Shown: in pieces, positions 11,178 through 25,124 of the stretch | How the letters are laid out: the number at the start of each line of letters is the position of its first letter | How positions within the stretch are numbered: position 1 is the first letter of the stretch | Assembly: GCA_030141605.1 (NCBI GenBank) | Contig: JAQGDQ010000151.1 | Span: 388,501-452,500 of the forward strand | DNA: 64,000 nt | Origin: Tubiluchus corallicola | Lineage: Eukaryota; Priapulida; Priapulimorpha; Priapulimorphida; Tubiluchidae | Direction: 5' to 3' | The notes under the pieces: generated by a model | What the model was told of the DNA's origin: nothing | The model's input: only the letters and a program-made list of their open reading frames with translations | Databases searched by the model: none | Translations under genes and position numbers: made by a program

Positions 11178-14081
11178 GTATGTATATGTACAATATTGTA
11201 TATGTGCACATGTGTGTGTGTTCAAAACCTGTAAATTAAGATTAAAACAGTCTAAAATACATGTGATTACCCAAGAAAATTAAAGTTAATGATTTAAAAC
11301 ATAAAGAAACTCTGCAAAAGTTGAGGTTTTTTGTGTCTTGTTTTCTGGCTTGTCCAGCTCATTTTTTAAACCTTGAACAGGTTGCCGGGTTAGATAAAAG
11401 TTTGTGCCTAACCATGCTGTATTTTTATTCATTTCATTTTTTGTCAGCTGGCAAAAAGAAGAGTGCTGTTGAACTGTTGGCAGAGAGCAAGTCTAATTAT
11501 GTAAAATCAGAAAGTGTACGTCGTTCCAAGCAAGAATTCAAATATGCTGATAGACTGCAGGTTTGGCTTGAATTCATTTTATTTAGGCAACTACTGTGTG
11601 ACCAAACGGCATAATCTCTCCATGTGATTAACTGCTTAGTCACTGTTACATATTTCTTTTAACTGCATGGCTATTTGATCATTGCTGGTGTCTAAGTAAA
11701 ATAAATACCTACTTCATCAAGGAAGATTTTCTAAAACCAATCTGCATCTTGAGAGATCTAGTTATTGATTTATAAAATTTGATGTGTAAGGAGCATTACT
11801 CCAGAAAATTCGTCCAAAATCGTACGATTAGAAAAATAAAAAACGATTCCATTTTTATTGCACATGTGAACTAAAGAGTTAAAAAATTGTTGAAAAGGTG
11901 CCAATTTTGAAAAATGTTCTCAGGGGAGCAGTTAGTTCCCTATTAGCTATGCCACTGCCTGCCACTATATACTTTATACTGTTCTCACTGGTTACTCAGT
12001 AGTGTGACTGGACCAAGTCTTGAGCCCATTATGAATTACATCCAAGTTAGAATCTGTTGCTTGGACTGGGTTGACCTGTTATATGCTGGGCTGGAATCAT
12101 AATTGTGAGTTTGCAATAGAACTTGGCCAAGTCGTTTTGAGTTTTTCTGTTGTTAATTGTAACTTAGGCTTATACAGTATTGTAGTAGACAAACTTTTGA
12201 AACTACAGATTTACAGGCACCAATACACTGTCATGGCATGTTAAAAGTATTTCTGAACTGTGATATTCTGCAGTTAACTTAGAACCGTTCAATTTGCTTG
12301 CTCTGTTTAATCACAAAATGATATTTTATAAATATAATATTTATATTCAGGTTGCAAAGACAACTAGTGATATCCTGCTGCAATCTGATTCGTCAAAAAG
12401 GGATTTTGTTCGTGAGGTTGTCAAGCAAAGTATTGAAGCTCAAGAGAATTTGTTTGAACACAGCATGAGAACCAAAACCCGACTTCATACTTCGAAATCT
12501 CAAGGAAACATTGACAATGAGTTTATTTTTGGAAGGGAAAAGCTTCACAATTCCAGGTCACTAGTGTTTAGTCAAGAAAAAGAACTAAATTGGTGTTCAA
12601 ATGAAAAAGCAGACATTATTTCTGGGTTATTATTAGAGACAAGGACATGTTTGCAAAATGCAGAAAAACTTGGCAGCAGAAATAACAGTTTGGGTGCAAA
12701 CGGTCAAACCAAGCACGATTTAGGTAGTAGATACTATTCTCCTGCAAAGAATAGTAATCCGAGTTTGCCACTTAATGAATATGTCTCAAGAGAACAGATT
12801 GTACCTGAGCGACATAAGCCAGAGTTGGGGGGCAATGGCTGGAATACAGTTGAGAGAAGCTCGGGACTGTGGAGATCCAGTGACAGCAGACCTCGACATC
12901 AAGTAGAATGGATACTTCCAGGTTCTGTTAATTCGGAGAAGGGTAAGTTGTTCCGTACAATACAGACTGATATTGATTCTGTGATACAACAACACAATGC
13001 ACATGAAGTTCGTGCTAGAGCTGCTGCGGCAGACCCTAAAGCTTGTAGCAGTACTCTAACTCGACTCAATACTAGTCCATCACGTAGGAAAATATTTGGA
13101 CAGAAGTCACCGGCAGCTCAACGAAGGTCTTTTGAAAATGACCGCTGCACAGAGGGTGCCAGTTGCAAAATGTTGAAGTCCCTTGGCCGTTCCCATTCGA
13201 TGTCATCACCCCGAGAGAAAGAGCAGGACCTCAAGGATGACTTTGTGTCAAAAATATGTGCTGTGCTAGGACCCTATTACAACAAGGACTTCCCCAATGA
13301 GACATCTCAAAATCAGGCACCTAGTGAGAACACTGAGATGATGCCAATGTTCAAAATTTTACCTCAAAGTCCAGAGAAACAGTCTCAGTGGTACTCAACA
13401 CATCGCAGCATGCCTGACCTTACACAAGGCAAAATGCATGTGCGAGAACACCAGACTGATTCCGGTGTACAAAATGTGAGCAGCATGGACACGGATGACC
13501 CCGACAATCGGAGACGAGTTAGTGCTAGTGCAGATGAATTAGATATTTCTGAGTACAGCCATCTCGCTAATGCATCGCTTCATACAAGTGACAGCCGACA
13601 TGATACGTCCGGTGTCAACAGTGTGGGTGAACCCGGGTACGATGGTTATGCGAGTGAGCACGACAATTGCTTTGGGACTAAACCTCAGTCTTCGCTTTAT
13701 CCTGAACATAATACAAATACGGAGAGTTCGGTTAGCCAGAATTATGGCTCGACTATGACCTCATCTCACACTAGTTCTGATATTGAACGCTTTTTCAATG
13801 AAATGGGTATGGAACAGTGCGTTCTGTACGACAACCAGGCACAGACGCGCGATTCTGTATTCTTCGAATCTGTCAGCTCCATTGATTCCAATGATCCTAG
13901 TCATAGAGAACGTCTGCGCGGTAACGAAGAACCTCATGGCGGTAATTCGCCCGGTGGACTTTCGGAAAGCGATCTGATGGCCCTTGGAAGAACTGAAACA
14001 TCAGTGATAGAAACGAATGCTCGTATTATAAAGTGGTTAATAAACTGTAAAAAGCAATCTCGTGTTCCGCATTGTCTATAA
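7918..14081 (+). CDS. FAM110: FAM110 family protein, three coding exons (join 7918-7999, 11448-11560, 12351-14081)
   Basis: The spliced product is 641 residues. The N-terminal exon encodes PLKLFNKGTGFFK, like the LLNKGPxYF start of FAM110 proteins. Exon 2 encodes SAVELLAESKSNYVKS (residues 33-48), matching the FAM110 signature SAVERLEADKAKYVKS. The last exon ends with DIERFFNEMG (542-551) and VIETNARIIKWLINC (616-630), the conserved FAM110 C-terminal block. Between them lies a Ser-rich, low-complexity and presumably disordered region that makes this protein much longer than vertebrate FAM110A-C (about 300-370 residues). Vertebrate members localise to centrosome and spindle poles and affect cell-cycle progression or migration; the same role here is inference. 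Both introns have GT-AG ends and phases match (phase 1, then phase 0). Intron 1 (3.4 kb) is filled with a LINE, a solo LTR and pyrimidine-rich repeats. Confidence 0.88.
8525..8873 (+). mobile_element. Solo LTR, 349 bp, with 5-bp target duplication
   Basis: The element begins TGTTGTG and ends CACAACA, a perfect 7-bp terminal inverted repeat with TG...CA ends. It is flanked on both sides by ATTTA (8520-8524 and 8874-8878), a perfect 5-bp target-site duplication. Internally there is a TATATAAG box at 8655 and AATAAA at 8800-8805, giving U3-R-U5 order on the plus strand. No internal retroviral-type coding region is attached, so it is a recombination remnant. Superfamily (Ty3, BEL or copia) cannot be told from the LTR alone. 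Confidence 0.9.
8953..10384 (-). pseudogene. Decayed LINE reverse transcriptase (CR1/L2-like)
   Basis: The upstream part (10384 to about 10114) has DEQFGF, a CIFTLKEI helix and DASKAFDNVNY (RT motif A), then after a frameshift a WYEKQELAIRWG segment. The downstream part (9660-8953) has NSVR*GSCLSS, where the expected Gln before Gly is a TAA stop, then YTDDTYLIAS (catalytic motif C) and the thumb region ending NELINN. A 453-bp insertion separates the halves exactly between SISDK and FNMSN. With a stop, a frameshift and an insertion it cannot make active enzyme. Confidence 0.82.
9661..10113. mobile_element. 453-bp insertion of unknown type inside the LINE RT
   Basis: The boundaries are inferred from where the RT reading frame breaks off (AAA at 9658-9660) and resumes (TTTGTC at 10114). 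The insert is T-rich on plus, contains two runs of eight or more T and a GGGGTGG...CCACCCC 7-bp inverted pair around 9985-10015. No open frame or recognised terminal repeats; at most a 3-bp TTT duplication. It does not match the LINE or the LTR nearby. Confidence 0.5.
10694..10774. repeat. (TC)n microsatellite
   Basis: A nearly pure TC dinucleotide run that decays into pyrimidine-rich sequence. It lies in FAM110 intron 1. Confidence 0.95.
10890..11045. repeat. Pyrimidine-rich minisatellite, about three units
   Basis: The phrase CTTTCCATCTTCTCTCTG followed by TCTCCTGGTCTTCC recurs at about 10898, 10950 and 10988, giving imperfect units of roughly 40-53 bp. The strand is almost free of purines. 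It is open in several frames only because it lacks stop triplets. Confidence 0.75.
11123..11220. repeat. (CATA)n-(TA)n-(TATG)n self-complementary repeat
   Basis: CATA units pass into TA units and then TATG units, so the block can fold on itself. It ends in a short GTGT run. FAM110 intron 1. Confidence 0.85.
11448..11560 (+). CDS. FAM110: FAM110 coding exon 2
   Basis: The acceptor TTTTTTGTCAG ends at 11447 and the donor CAG|GTTTGG begins at 11561. The exon is 113 bases, two completing a split Ala codon and then 37 codons. It carries the diagnostic SAVELLAESKSNYVKS segment. Confidence 0.88.
12351..14081 (+). CDS. FAM110: FAM110 coding exon 3 (terminal)
   Basis: The acceptor TTATATTCAG ends at 12350. 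The exon is phase 0 and encodes 576 residues to a TAA stop. It holds the long Ser-rich middle and the C-terminal block with DIERFF and NARIIKWL. Confidence 0.9.
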   Translation, partial: VAKTTSDILLQSDSSKRDFVREVVKQSIEAQENLFEHSMRTKTRLHTSKSQGNIDNEFIFGREKLHNSRSLVFSQEKELNWCSNEKADIISGLLLETRTCLQNAEKLGSRNNSLGANGQTKHDLGSRYYSPAKNSNPSLPLNEYVSREQIVPERHKPELGGNGWNTVERSSGLWRSSDSRPRHQVEWILPGSVNSEKGKLFRTIQTDIDSVIQQHNAHEVRARAAAADPKACSSTLTRLNTSPSRRKIFGQKSPAAQRRSFENDRCTEGASCKMLKSLGRSHSMSSPREKEQDLKDDFVSKICAVLGPYYNKDFPNETSQNQAPSENTEMMPMFKILPQSPEKQSQWYSTHRSMPDLTQGKMHVREHQTDSGVQNVSSMDTDDPDNRRRVSASADELDISEYSHLANASLHTSDSRHDTSGVNSVGEPGYDGYASEHDNCFGTKPQSSLYPEHNTNTESSVSQNYGSTMTSSHTSSDIERFFNEMGMEQCVLYDNQAQTRDSVFFESVSSIDSNDPSHRERLRGNEEPHGGNSPGGLSESDLMALGRTETSVIETNARIIKWLINCKKQSRVPHCL

Positions 14082-17000
14082 ATTAACATATCATAGTTAT
14101 GAGTTTAAAGAGTATGTTGCCTACAAATTAAAGCTGCTGAATGCATCGTGTGGAAAGGCTGACTCTGAAATATCAGTGTTTATGAACCTAGCTGTGTGTT
14201 TAAAGTTATCAAAAGTCAATTATAATTGTTATGTTTAATTAAAAACTGTTTTATTGTGATACATGTAATAGTCATGTTATACTATTGACTCACCTGATAT
14301 CATAAGTTTTTTTATAGTATAGTGTTTCAACCATAGTAGCTTTTTGTATTTCCATTGTTACCTTGTGGTTGATTGTTAGCTGCAAGTTATTTTTACTCAA
14401 AAGTTACACACATTCGCTAAGTAGAGGAACAGCTGCTCTTTCTTGATTTTTTGTAGGTCTTGCTTTGAATTATGATATTGGCTTTTGAAATATTTTTTAT
14501 ACTAGAAATCTCAAAAAACTTGTGAGTTGAACATAGAAAATGTACTATTTGTCCTGGTCAGTTTTAGCACAACAGCAAGTGCAGTACAGACACTTGCAGT
14601 TTATGTACTAATTTAGCTGATCAATTATGAAATACTTGCATTTTTAAGATTGCATTCCTAAGCTCTTTTAAACAAGACTGGCGAAAAATTACAGTTAAAA
14701 GTCAAATCTCTTTTTAACTCGTATCTGGCCACTTCAGATTTCATAGTAACTCATATGTCTCAAATGTTTATAAGCTTGATTGTGATAATAATTATTTCAC
14801 TCTACTGGTAACAATTATTAGTTTGTTAACAACTACTGGTAATTAACTTTTATTCAGAGACATACTGTTGAGCAAAGTTGAAGTTGAGTTTAATAGAATT
14901 GTTGCATAAATTTCGTCGGACTTTATTGAATGCAGAACTTGCTGTGAAGTATGGTACTGTGCAAACAACCAAAAACCCAGCTGTACTGCTGAGTCATAGC
15001 ACTTATTTAGAATGAAAAACAAGCTGTATATGCCAGACCATGCGCTGTTTGTAAATCAAAATTGTTTGCATACCAAGTATTTTGATGTTATTTAAAGAGA
15101 CATTAAATAAGTTTTACTGAGACCAGCTTTTTAGAACTGTTAAATATTGTTTAAAGTCAAGTTTCATTCTGCATAAAATAGTGCAAAAGTTAATGCATCA
15201 ACTGAAGTTGCTGTACATTTTTATGCTGTAGTGGAAATAGGATTTAAGTTGTCTCCGTCTCTTGACTTACTGTCCATTATTTGCTCTAAATTATGGTTTT
15301 TTTAACTGAAAAAAATTACCAGTTCGGTACAAGTTAAAATACGCTATGTCAGTAATCATATAGTGTAAGCAAACACTGTTTTTATTTTCCAACAACTGCA
15401 TGTCCAGCGTTTTTTAAGAAGTCTGTCAGATCTTGAGTGACCAAATGATTGAGGAAATTTAGCCTATTACAGCTGTTTAGAGAAGCAGTTTTGTAATTTT
15501 ATTCAGTGAGCCTCAAAACTGAACATTATATAACATTGTCTTGAATGATACTTTTGCTTACTGAATTGCTAATAGTCAGTCTCATTGATTTGTCAGTGAA
15601 TGAATATGATCATTTTACAAGTATTAAAAAGTCATATATCATATATGTTTTGTTATCTCCCAGTTTATAGCGCAACTGTGTGTGTATTACTTAGTCATAA
15701 AGTACATTCCTGCACGTTAGTCATTATGTATGTAAACAAATTTATGGTGTGGTTACTGCTTGATATCGCAAATGTTTACTAAGACAACAGAGATTTGTTC
15801 ATATTATAATTTTTTTACATATATTCACTGGTGTAGCTAAATCCTTTCTTTTCATCAGAAATGTACATTGTTCACGAATTTATTTGAGCAGATATATGTA
15901 AGTAAGCATTACTATGTAAGAATTGCAGTTGTCTGCGAACAATGAGAGCATGTTCAGCCTAATAGCTATATAGTTTTTATATTTTTCGGAACTTCTTGAC
16001 TGTAATGGAAACCCCATATGTTTTGCAAAACTTTCGTGGACTGACTTGATTTACTATCTAGCAACACTAGATCGACTAGGATGTAATATATTTGCAGACC
16101 AGACAATTGCTTGCTTGATAAGAATGATAAATGGTACGACTGCCAATGCTTGAACAATCTTTTGACATTGTTATTATCGATCTTAAATTTGAAATTAATG
16201 TACTACCTCATGATTCAGTGTTTTAATCACTTGTATCTTTTTCCTGAAAAAATATTTTGTCGCCCAAAAATAGTGAACCTATTGGACATCTTTCATTTAA
16301 AAAGCAAAGAATACTTTTGAAAACATGGGCAGTTTTCGTATGAACTGGATCAATTTAAAGGAATATATATGAAGCATATAATTTTCATTAGATTTTATTA
16401 ATGATAATTGTTAAAAAATTCCGTTAGGTGGGTTTTACCCAAGCATCGTTACTTTTCTTAAAAAATGACTGAAGTGGTCGTGACCGCTTCCTATCCTGAA
16501 CTTTACTGCATCAGTGGAAGGTGTAAGACAGTTGCAGTCCTTATGGGAGTTTAGCTAAACATATCTATTATGTATATTATGGTGAAATGTACTTTGATGT
16601 TGTTGTTTTTTTATAATTTTGTATGTTGTACTTACATATATTTAGTGGTACTAATTTATGTGATGCATTTATATGTGCAATTTGTATAAGTTGGATTTGT
16701 AAGTTATTGTTTGGTTTGATATCATTATTGTGGCATTTATCAATATATTTTATAAACATGACAGTTCTGTAAAGGTTAACAACTCAATATATAACGTGTA
16801 AAAGTGGCAATAATTTTTCCTTAATATTTCAGTTAGAATATCAGCATGTCTAGCTAAGCTTACACATTCATTACATGATAACATACAGTACAAAGAGTGA
16901 TGCAATGTACACACCTTTCTTGTATAAATACCGTGTTCATTACATACACTGCAGAGACAAAAATAAAAAAAAGAACTGTGAGTTTTGAACGCAGCAGTAA

Positions 17001-17554
17001 AACATTTCAAGATGTTAAAGGATTAATTTTTCGTTCAGTGCAAGTGCTAGCTAATACAAAAATTTCACATACATGTATTTTACTTAAATGTTAGCTATAT
17101 ATATTTTAAGTAAGAACGTATAATAATGTCTAAATTAATTACTAAAAACTTACTTGATGGCAAGCAGCATTAACATTTTTGACCCTAACCTTATAAAGTT
17201 GGAATAGTTCACTGGTTATGTTAAAACGATTTTAAATCATATTCAAATTCTTGGCTATATGTCCATGCATACAATTTGCTTGTGAAATGCAGCAGTAGCC
17301 AAAGCTCATTTTGACAAATTTGTTAAAGTTTGCTGCTATGGAAGTAATTATTTGAATGTCATTTTGAAGTTAATACTTCATGTCCCCAGAGCTTACTGTG
17401 TAGCCAATTATTAATTAAATCTGATTTTTGGATCAACAGTGACTGGAAGTCTATCGCTTCTCCTTACTCTAATATTCCACATCTAAAGTTCTTATAAGTT
17501 TTTTTCTGAGTTCAGCAAACTAAACAAAAAGCTGTAATATCCATGTTTCCACTA
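14082..17554. other. FAM110 3' UTR and convergent intergenic region
   Basis: The region between two convergent genes is AT-rich and stop-dense. ATTAAA at about 14237 is a possible FAM110 poly(A) signal. Nothing else coding was recognised; short frames at 15600-17094 have no motif. Confidence 0.4.
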
Positions 17555-21838
<4,284 letters not shown>

Positions 21839-21874
21839 CTTGTATAGATTTATTATGTTGATCCTGCAGAGAGG

Positions 21875-21908
21875 AAATGACTTGGGTAGACGTCACTTCC
21901 TTAAATAG
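21875..21908 (-). promoter_or_regulatory. Possible core promoter of the CUB receptor gene
   Basis: Reading the minus strand, CTATTTAAGG (TATA-like, at 21908-21899) lies about 65 bases upstream of the ATG. It is followed by GTGACGTCT, a near-CRE. Spacing would place the start of transcription near 21870. No other support. Confidence 0.35.
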
Positions 21909-22742
21909 AATGCATACAGCTAGAATAACTAAGTAATTATGAATTTTTACATAAGAGTTCCCGTTGGTGCAGAAAAAGCTGCTTATGGTACTGATATTGC
22001 ATACTTCATTTGAAGGAAATGCAACAGAATGTTGTATTCACGCACGTGTAGAAAGATCCCAATGGATTAATTGCAAACGAGAAGTATCAGGCAGCGTGAT
22101 GGTCTATTTTAATTATAATATTGTGGTGTGCACACTTTTCTGTCCCCTTGTTATACCTGTTACCCGGTCATTGCATGCAGCAACCCCTCAGAGAAACGAG
22201 GCTGATGCAAAGAGGTTCCCCGAACGTGTAAGAAGTTGAAAAATTATTTAGCTTAATGTTATACTGCCGGTACCAAATTTAGTCTCTCCTTATGAAGTAT
22301 CACATTAACCCATACTTCCGCTTTTGCACTAGGCTGTTTGGCTTTGGATTTTTAACAAACCAGTCATAGAGTCTGACGTTGATACGTATGCACACCCCGA
22401 AGAACATATACTGCATATTGGAACAAAGTGGTATCATTGATTTTACGCAAGTACGGCCTCCCGACCTCCCAGACTTATTTCCCACAGATCTTGGATAATA
22501 TAAAGAAGTTGGTGAGCTTTCTGGCAGATTAATTTGCTCGTTTTCTCGTTACGTACAAAATTAAGCTTGTGTTTTTAGATCACCACTAAAACATTTCATT
22601 TTCAATAGGAGCTCTCACGCATTTCATTAGAAGTAAGCCCTACACGATGCAGACCAGCTTAGGTACAAACACTCAGCAAAACATGGTTAAGTGTTTTTTA
22701 ACTCAGTTACAACATTTTGCTGGTTGTCTGCACTGTTCTCTA

Positions 22743-22812
22743 TACAGTCGGGTGGTCCAAACTACAGACTGCAATCGCGCAGTCTTGAGTTCAAGGACTA
22801 GCGGCTGCCAAC
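22743..22812 (+). repeat. tRNA-like stretch, possible SINE head
   Basis: GACTGCAATC (a Cys-type anticodon-loop look) sits in a strong stem (AGACTGC/GCAGTCT) and is followed by TTGAGTTCAAGGACT, a weak B box. The A-box region is poor and the loop sizes are not those of a functional tRNA, so this is at most a worn tRNA-derived SINE. Confidence 0.3.
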
Positions 22813-23156
22813 GCCAGGACATACATCCTACATGTTATTGTTCTAAGCGTAATGCATTTTAATAAAAATAGTTGCTAGTTTGTCTTTGTCAAAGATTCAA
22901 AACCAATTTGGGAAAGTCTTCTGTGTAACGTTTGGCAAAATTCATGTGAGTTGTTTTCAAAATGTGACCGTTTTTCTTAACTGCAAGACAGAACTTTGCT
23001 ACCCGTTTTGTGGTTCCCCTGATTCGAAAAATAAACTGAAACAAGAAGAAAAGAAAGCAAAGTAAATCATTTGACAATTCGCGCGTTAAACGTTGTTGCC
23101 AAATGGCCAAGAAAAAAGAGTGAAAACAGTAACATGTATATAAATTCACAAACCTA

Positions 23157-23325
23157 ACTATTAATGTTATAGCAAGGCCAGTAAAACCTACGCAACTCAT
23201 CATCATCATCATCAATCATCATCGTCGTCGTTGTCATCGTCGTAATCATGACTATTAATGCAATAGCAAGGCCTGTAAAACCTACGCAGTTGTATCAGTC
23301 ATCATCATCATTATCACCACTACTT
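23157..23325 (+). repeat. Local direct duplication with ATC/GTC repeats
   Basis: ACTATTAATG followed by ATAGCAAGGCC.GTAAAACCTACGCA occurs at 23157 and again at 23251, 94 bp apart, with CATCATCAT and CGTCGTCG repeats between and after. Confidence 0.85.
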
Positions 23326-24025
23326 CTATACCTCCTTTTCGTCCGCACAGTTTTACTTACTTCTCTCTGTCTCTGTCTCTCTCTCTCCCCTGAAAATTTC
23401 AGCAAGCGATACCAAATTTACATCGCAAGACAGCAACGCTGAAGACTATTTTTGTAATTTTTCTGTTTATGTAAGTTTGTGAGATTTGTTTGTAACGATT
23501 TTGTTTTTTAATGTTGTACGTTGTAAATATGTAAATTATAATATGAACTTAAGTTCAAAACAAAGAATTAAATCAAATCAAATCCCTTCCAGCTTACTAC
23601 ACTACAAACAGTTTGTGTAAATTTTGTTTTAGTGTAGATTGCACTGGATAGTATGTCACAAATTGTCAAGCACTTACAAGAAGAATTTCGCTATTGCGAA
23701 ATTTTGATTCATTTCCTTATTTTCATTGAAGAAATGTTAAAAGTGGCAATTGTAAACTTAACACGCTGCATTTTTTAAACTGATAAGATTTTATTTTTCG
23801 AGACTTCTCAAAAAATTGAGTGCGCTTTGATACTCTAAAATCTAATCAAATTACATTATACACATTTACGTGCAGATATGATACATGTTGTACCTATAGT
23901 TGAACTGTTTTTACATTAGTTTACTTAAGGCATCAAATTTGCATAAAGCGTCGCTAACCCTTATAGTGAATTTTAGACTTCATAATTAATCCCACAAACA
24001 TTAGCGTTAAAACGGCTTTATTGAC

Positions 24026-24240
24026 GCATGCGCTCAATGATTATGTGAAGAAGCCACTATTCATTCGAGCTTGCAATATTCTGAAGCAACCGAGATTAAT
24101 AAGTGAAGCCAGGAAAACTTTTGTGAAAAGCGAAAGGTCGAAACAGACAGAAGTTTCACAAGCCAAAAGTTCTTTTTGGAAAAGGAAATATTGCTAGTCA
24201 AGAAATACAAAGAGAGGAATAACCGAAGATAGTGAAACAG
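24026..24240 (+). promoter_or_regulatory. Candidate promoter with noncoding first exon
   Basis: GCATGCGC (24026-24033) matches the core of the NRF1 site common in metazoan promoters. About 200 bp downstream a purine-rich, relatively GC-rich stretch ends at a good donor, GAAACAG|GTAAAA (24240/24241). No coding exon can be tied to it. Confidence 0.22.
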
Positions 24241-25017
24241 GTAAAATTTTTTAGCGTAATGTTGTCGTAAAAAGCAAAACGTATTAAGATTTTTTAAATA
24301 AAGTCTAGTGCACTAGCGCAAAAACTTCGTTTTTCATAAAAAATAAAGCAGGACTACTGTTCGAGTAAAGTTTTTCATATTGTTTGCAGTTTTATTTAAA
24401 TCAGTGAATTTTTCAAAGGGTTTGTTGTTAGAAGTGGCAAAATACATGTAAATTAACTTGACATAGTCGGTCGGTTTATTGATAAAAGTGTGCGATTAAT
24501 AAAGGTGGAAGTAACTGTTATGAAATCCACAATACTTATTTGACATATAAACTTGCATTGTATAACATTTAAAAAAAATTTAACTTCGCTATTTGTAAAC
24601 AGATTGTGAAAGAAAACCTTGCATATGTGTCATTTTAAGAGCTCATAACACTATTGTACTTACATAAAGTAATGTTGAAACAGTACAAAGGCAAACGTAA
24701 CTTGATATTTTGAAGGTATTACCAATATAAAACCTATTGTGGTAATAATAGTATAATATACTGGAAATTTATAATTACTGTATGATACACTTTTGCATAC
24801 TTAATTAAAACGCAGTTGAGTTAGCATAAATACAGCCTCTGTAGCTTTGTTATGGGTATCAAGTTACGTCGCAAAAATTATTTTGAATTAACTCAGCAAG
24901 TTAGAGCAAATATATTATAACTGTTAAAGGCTCAGTCTGCTTGCTCTTCAGAACTCTATCTTAGTGTAGCTTTATTATAAGTTACATTAGCCTTTAATAA
25001 AACTTATTAACAAAGTC

Positions 25018-25023
25018 TTAATA

Positions 25024-25103
<80 letters not shown>

Positions 25104-25124
25104 CAACAACAATAATAATAATAG
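25018..25124. repeat. (AAT)n microsatellite
   Basis: An almost pure AAT run with a short AAC interior near 25100. Confidence 0.95.

Larger units (their letters stand above)
21909..24020. other. Intergenic upstream of the CUB gene
   Basis: No convincing exon. It contains the tRNA-like stretch at 22743 and the local duplication at 23157, listed separately. Confidence 0.4.

Noticed and set aside
13570-13977. Short plus-strand frames within FAM110 exon 3
   Set aside because: Shadows of the FAM110 frame.
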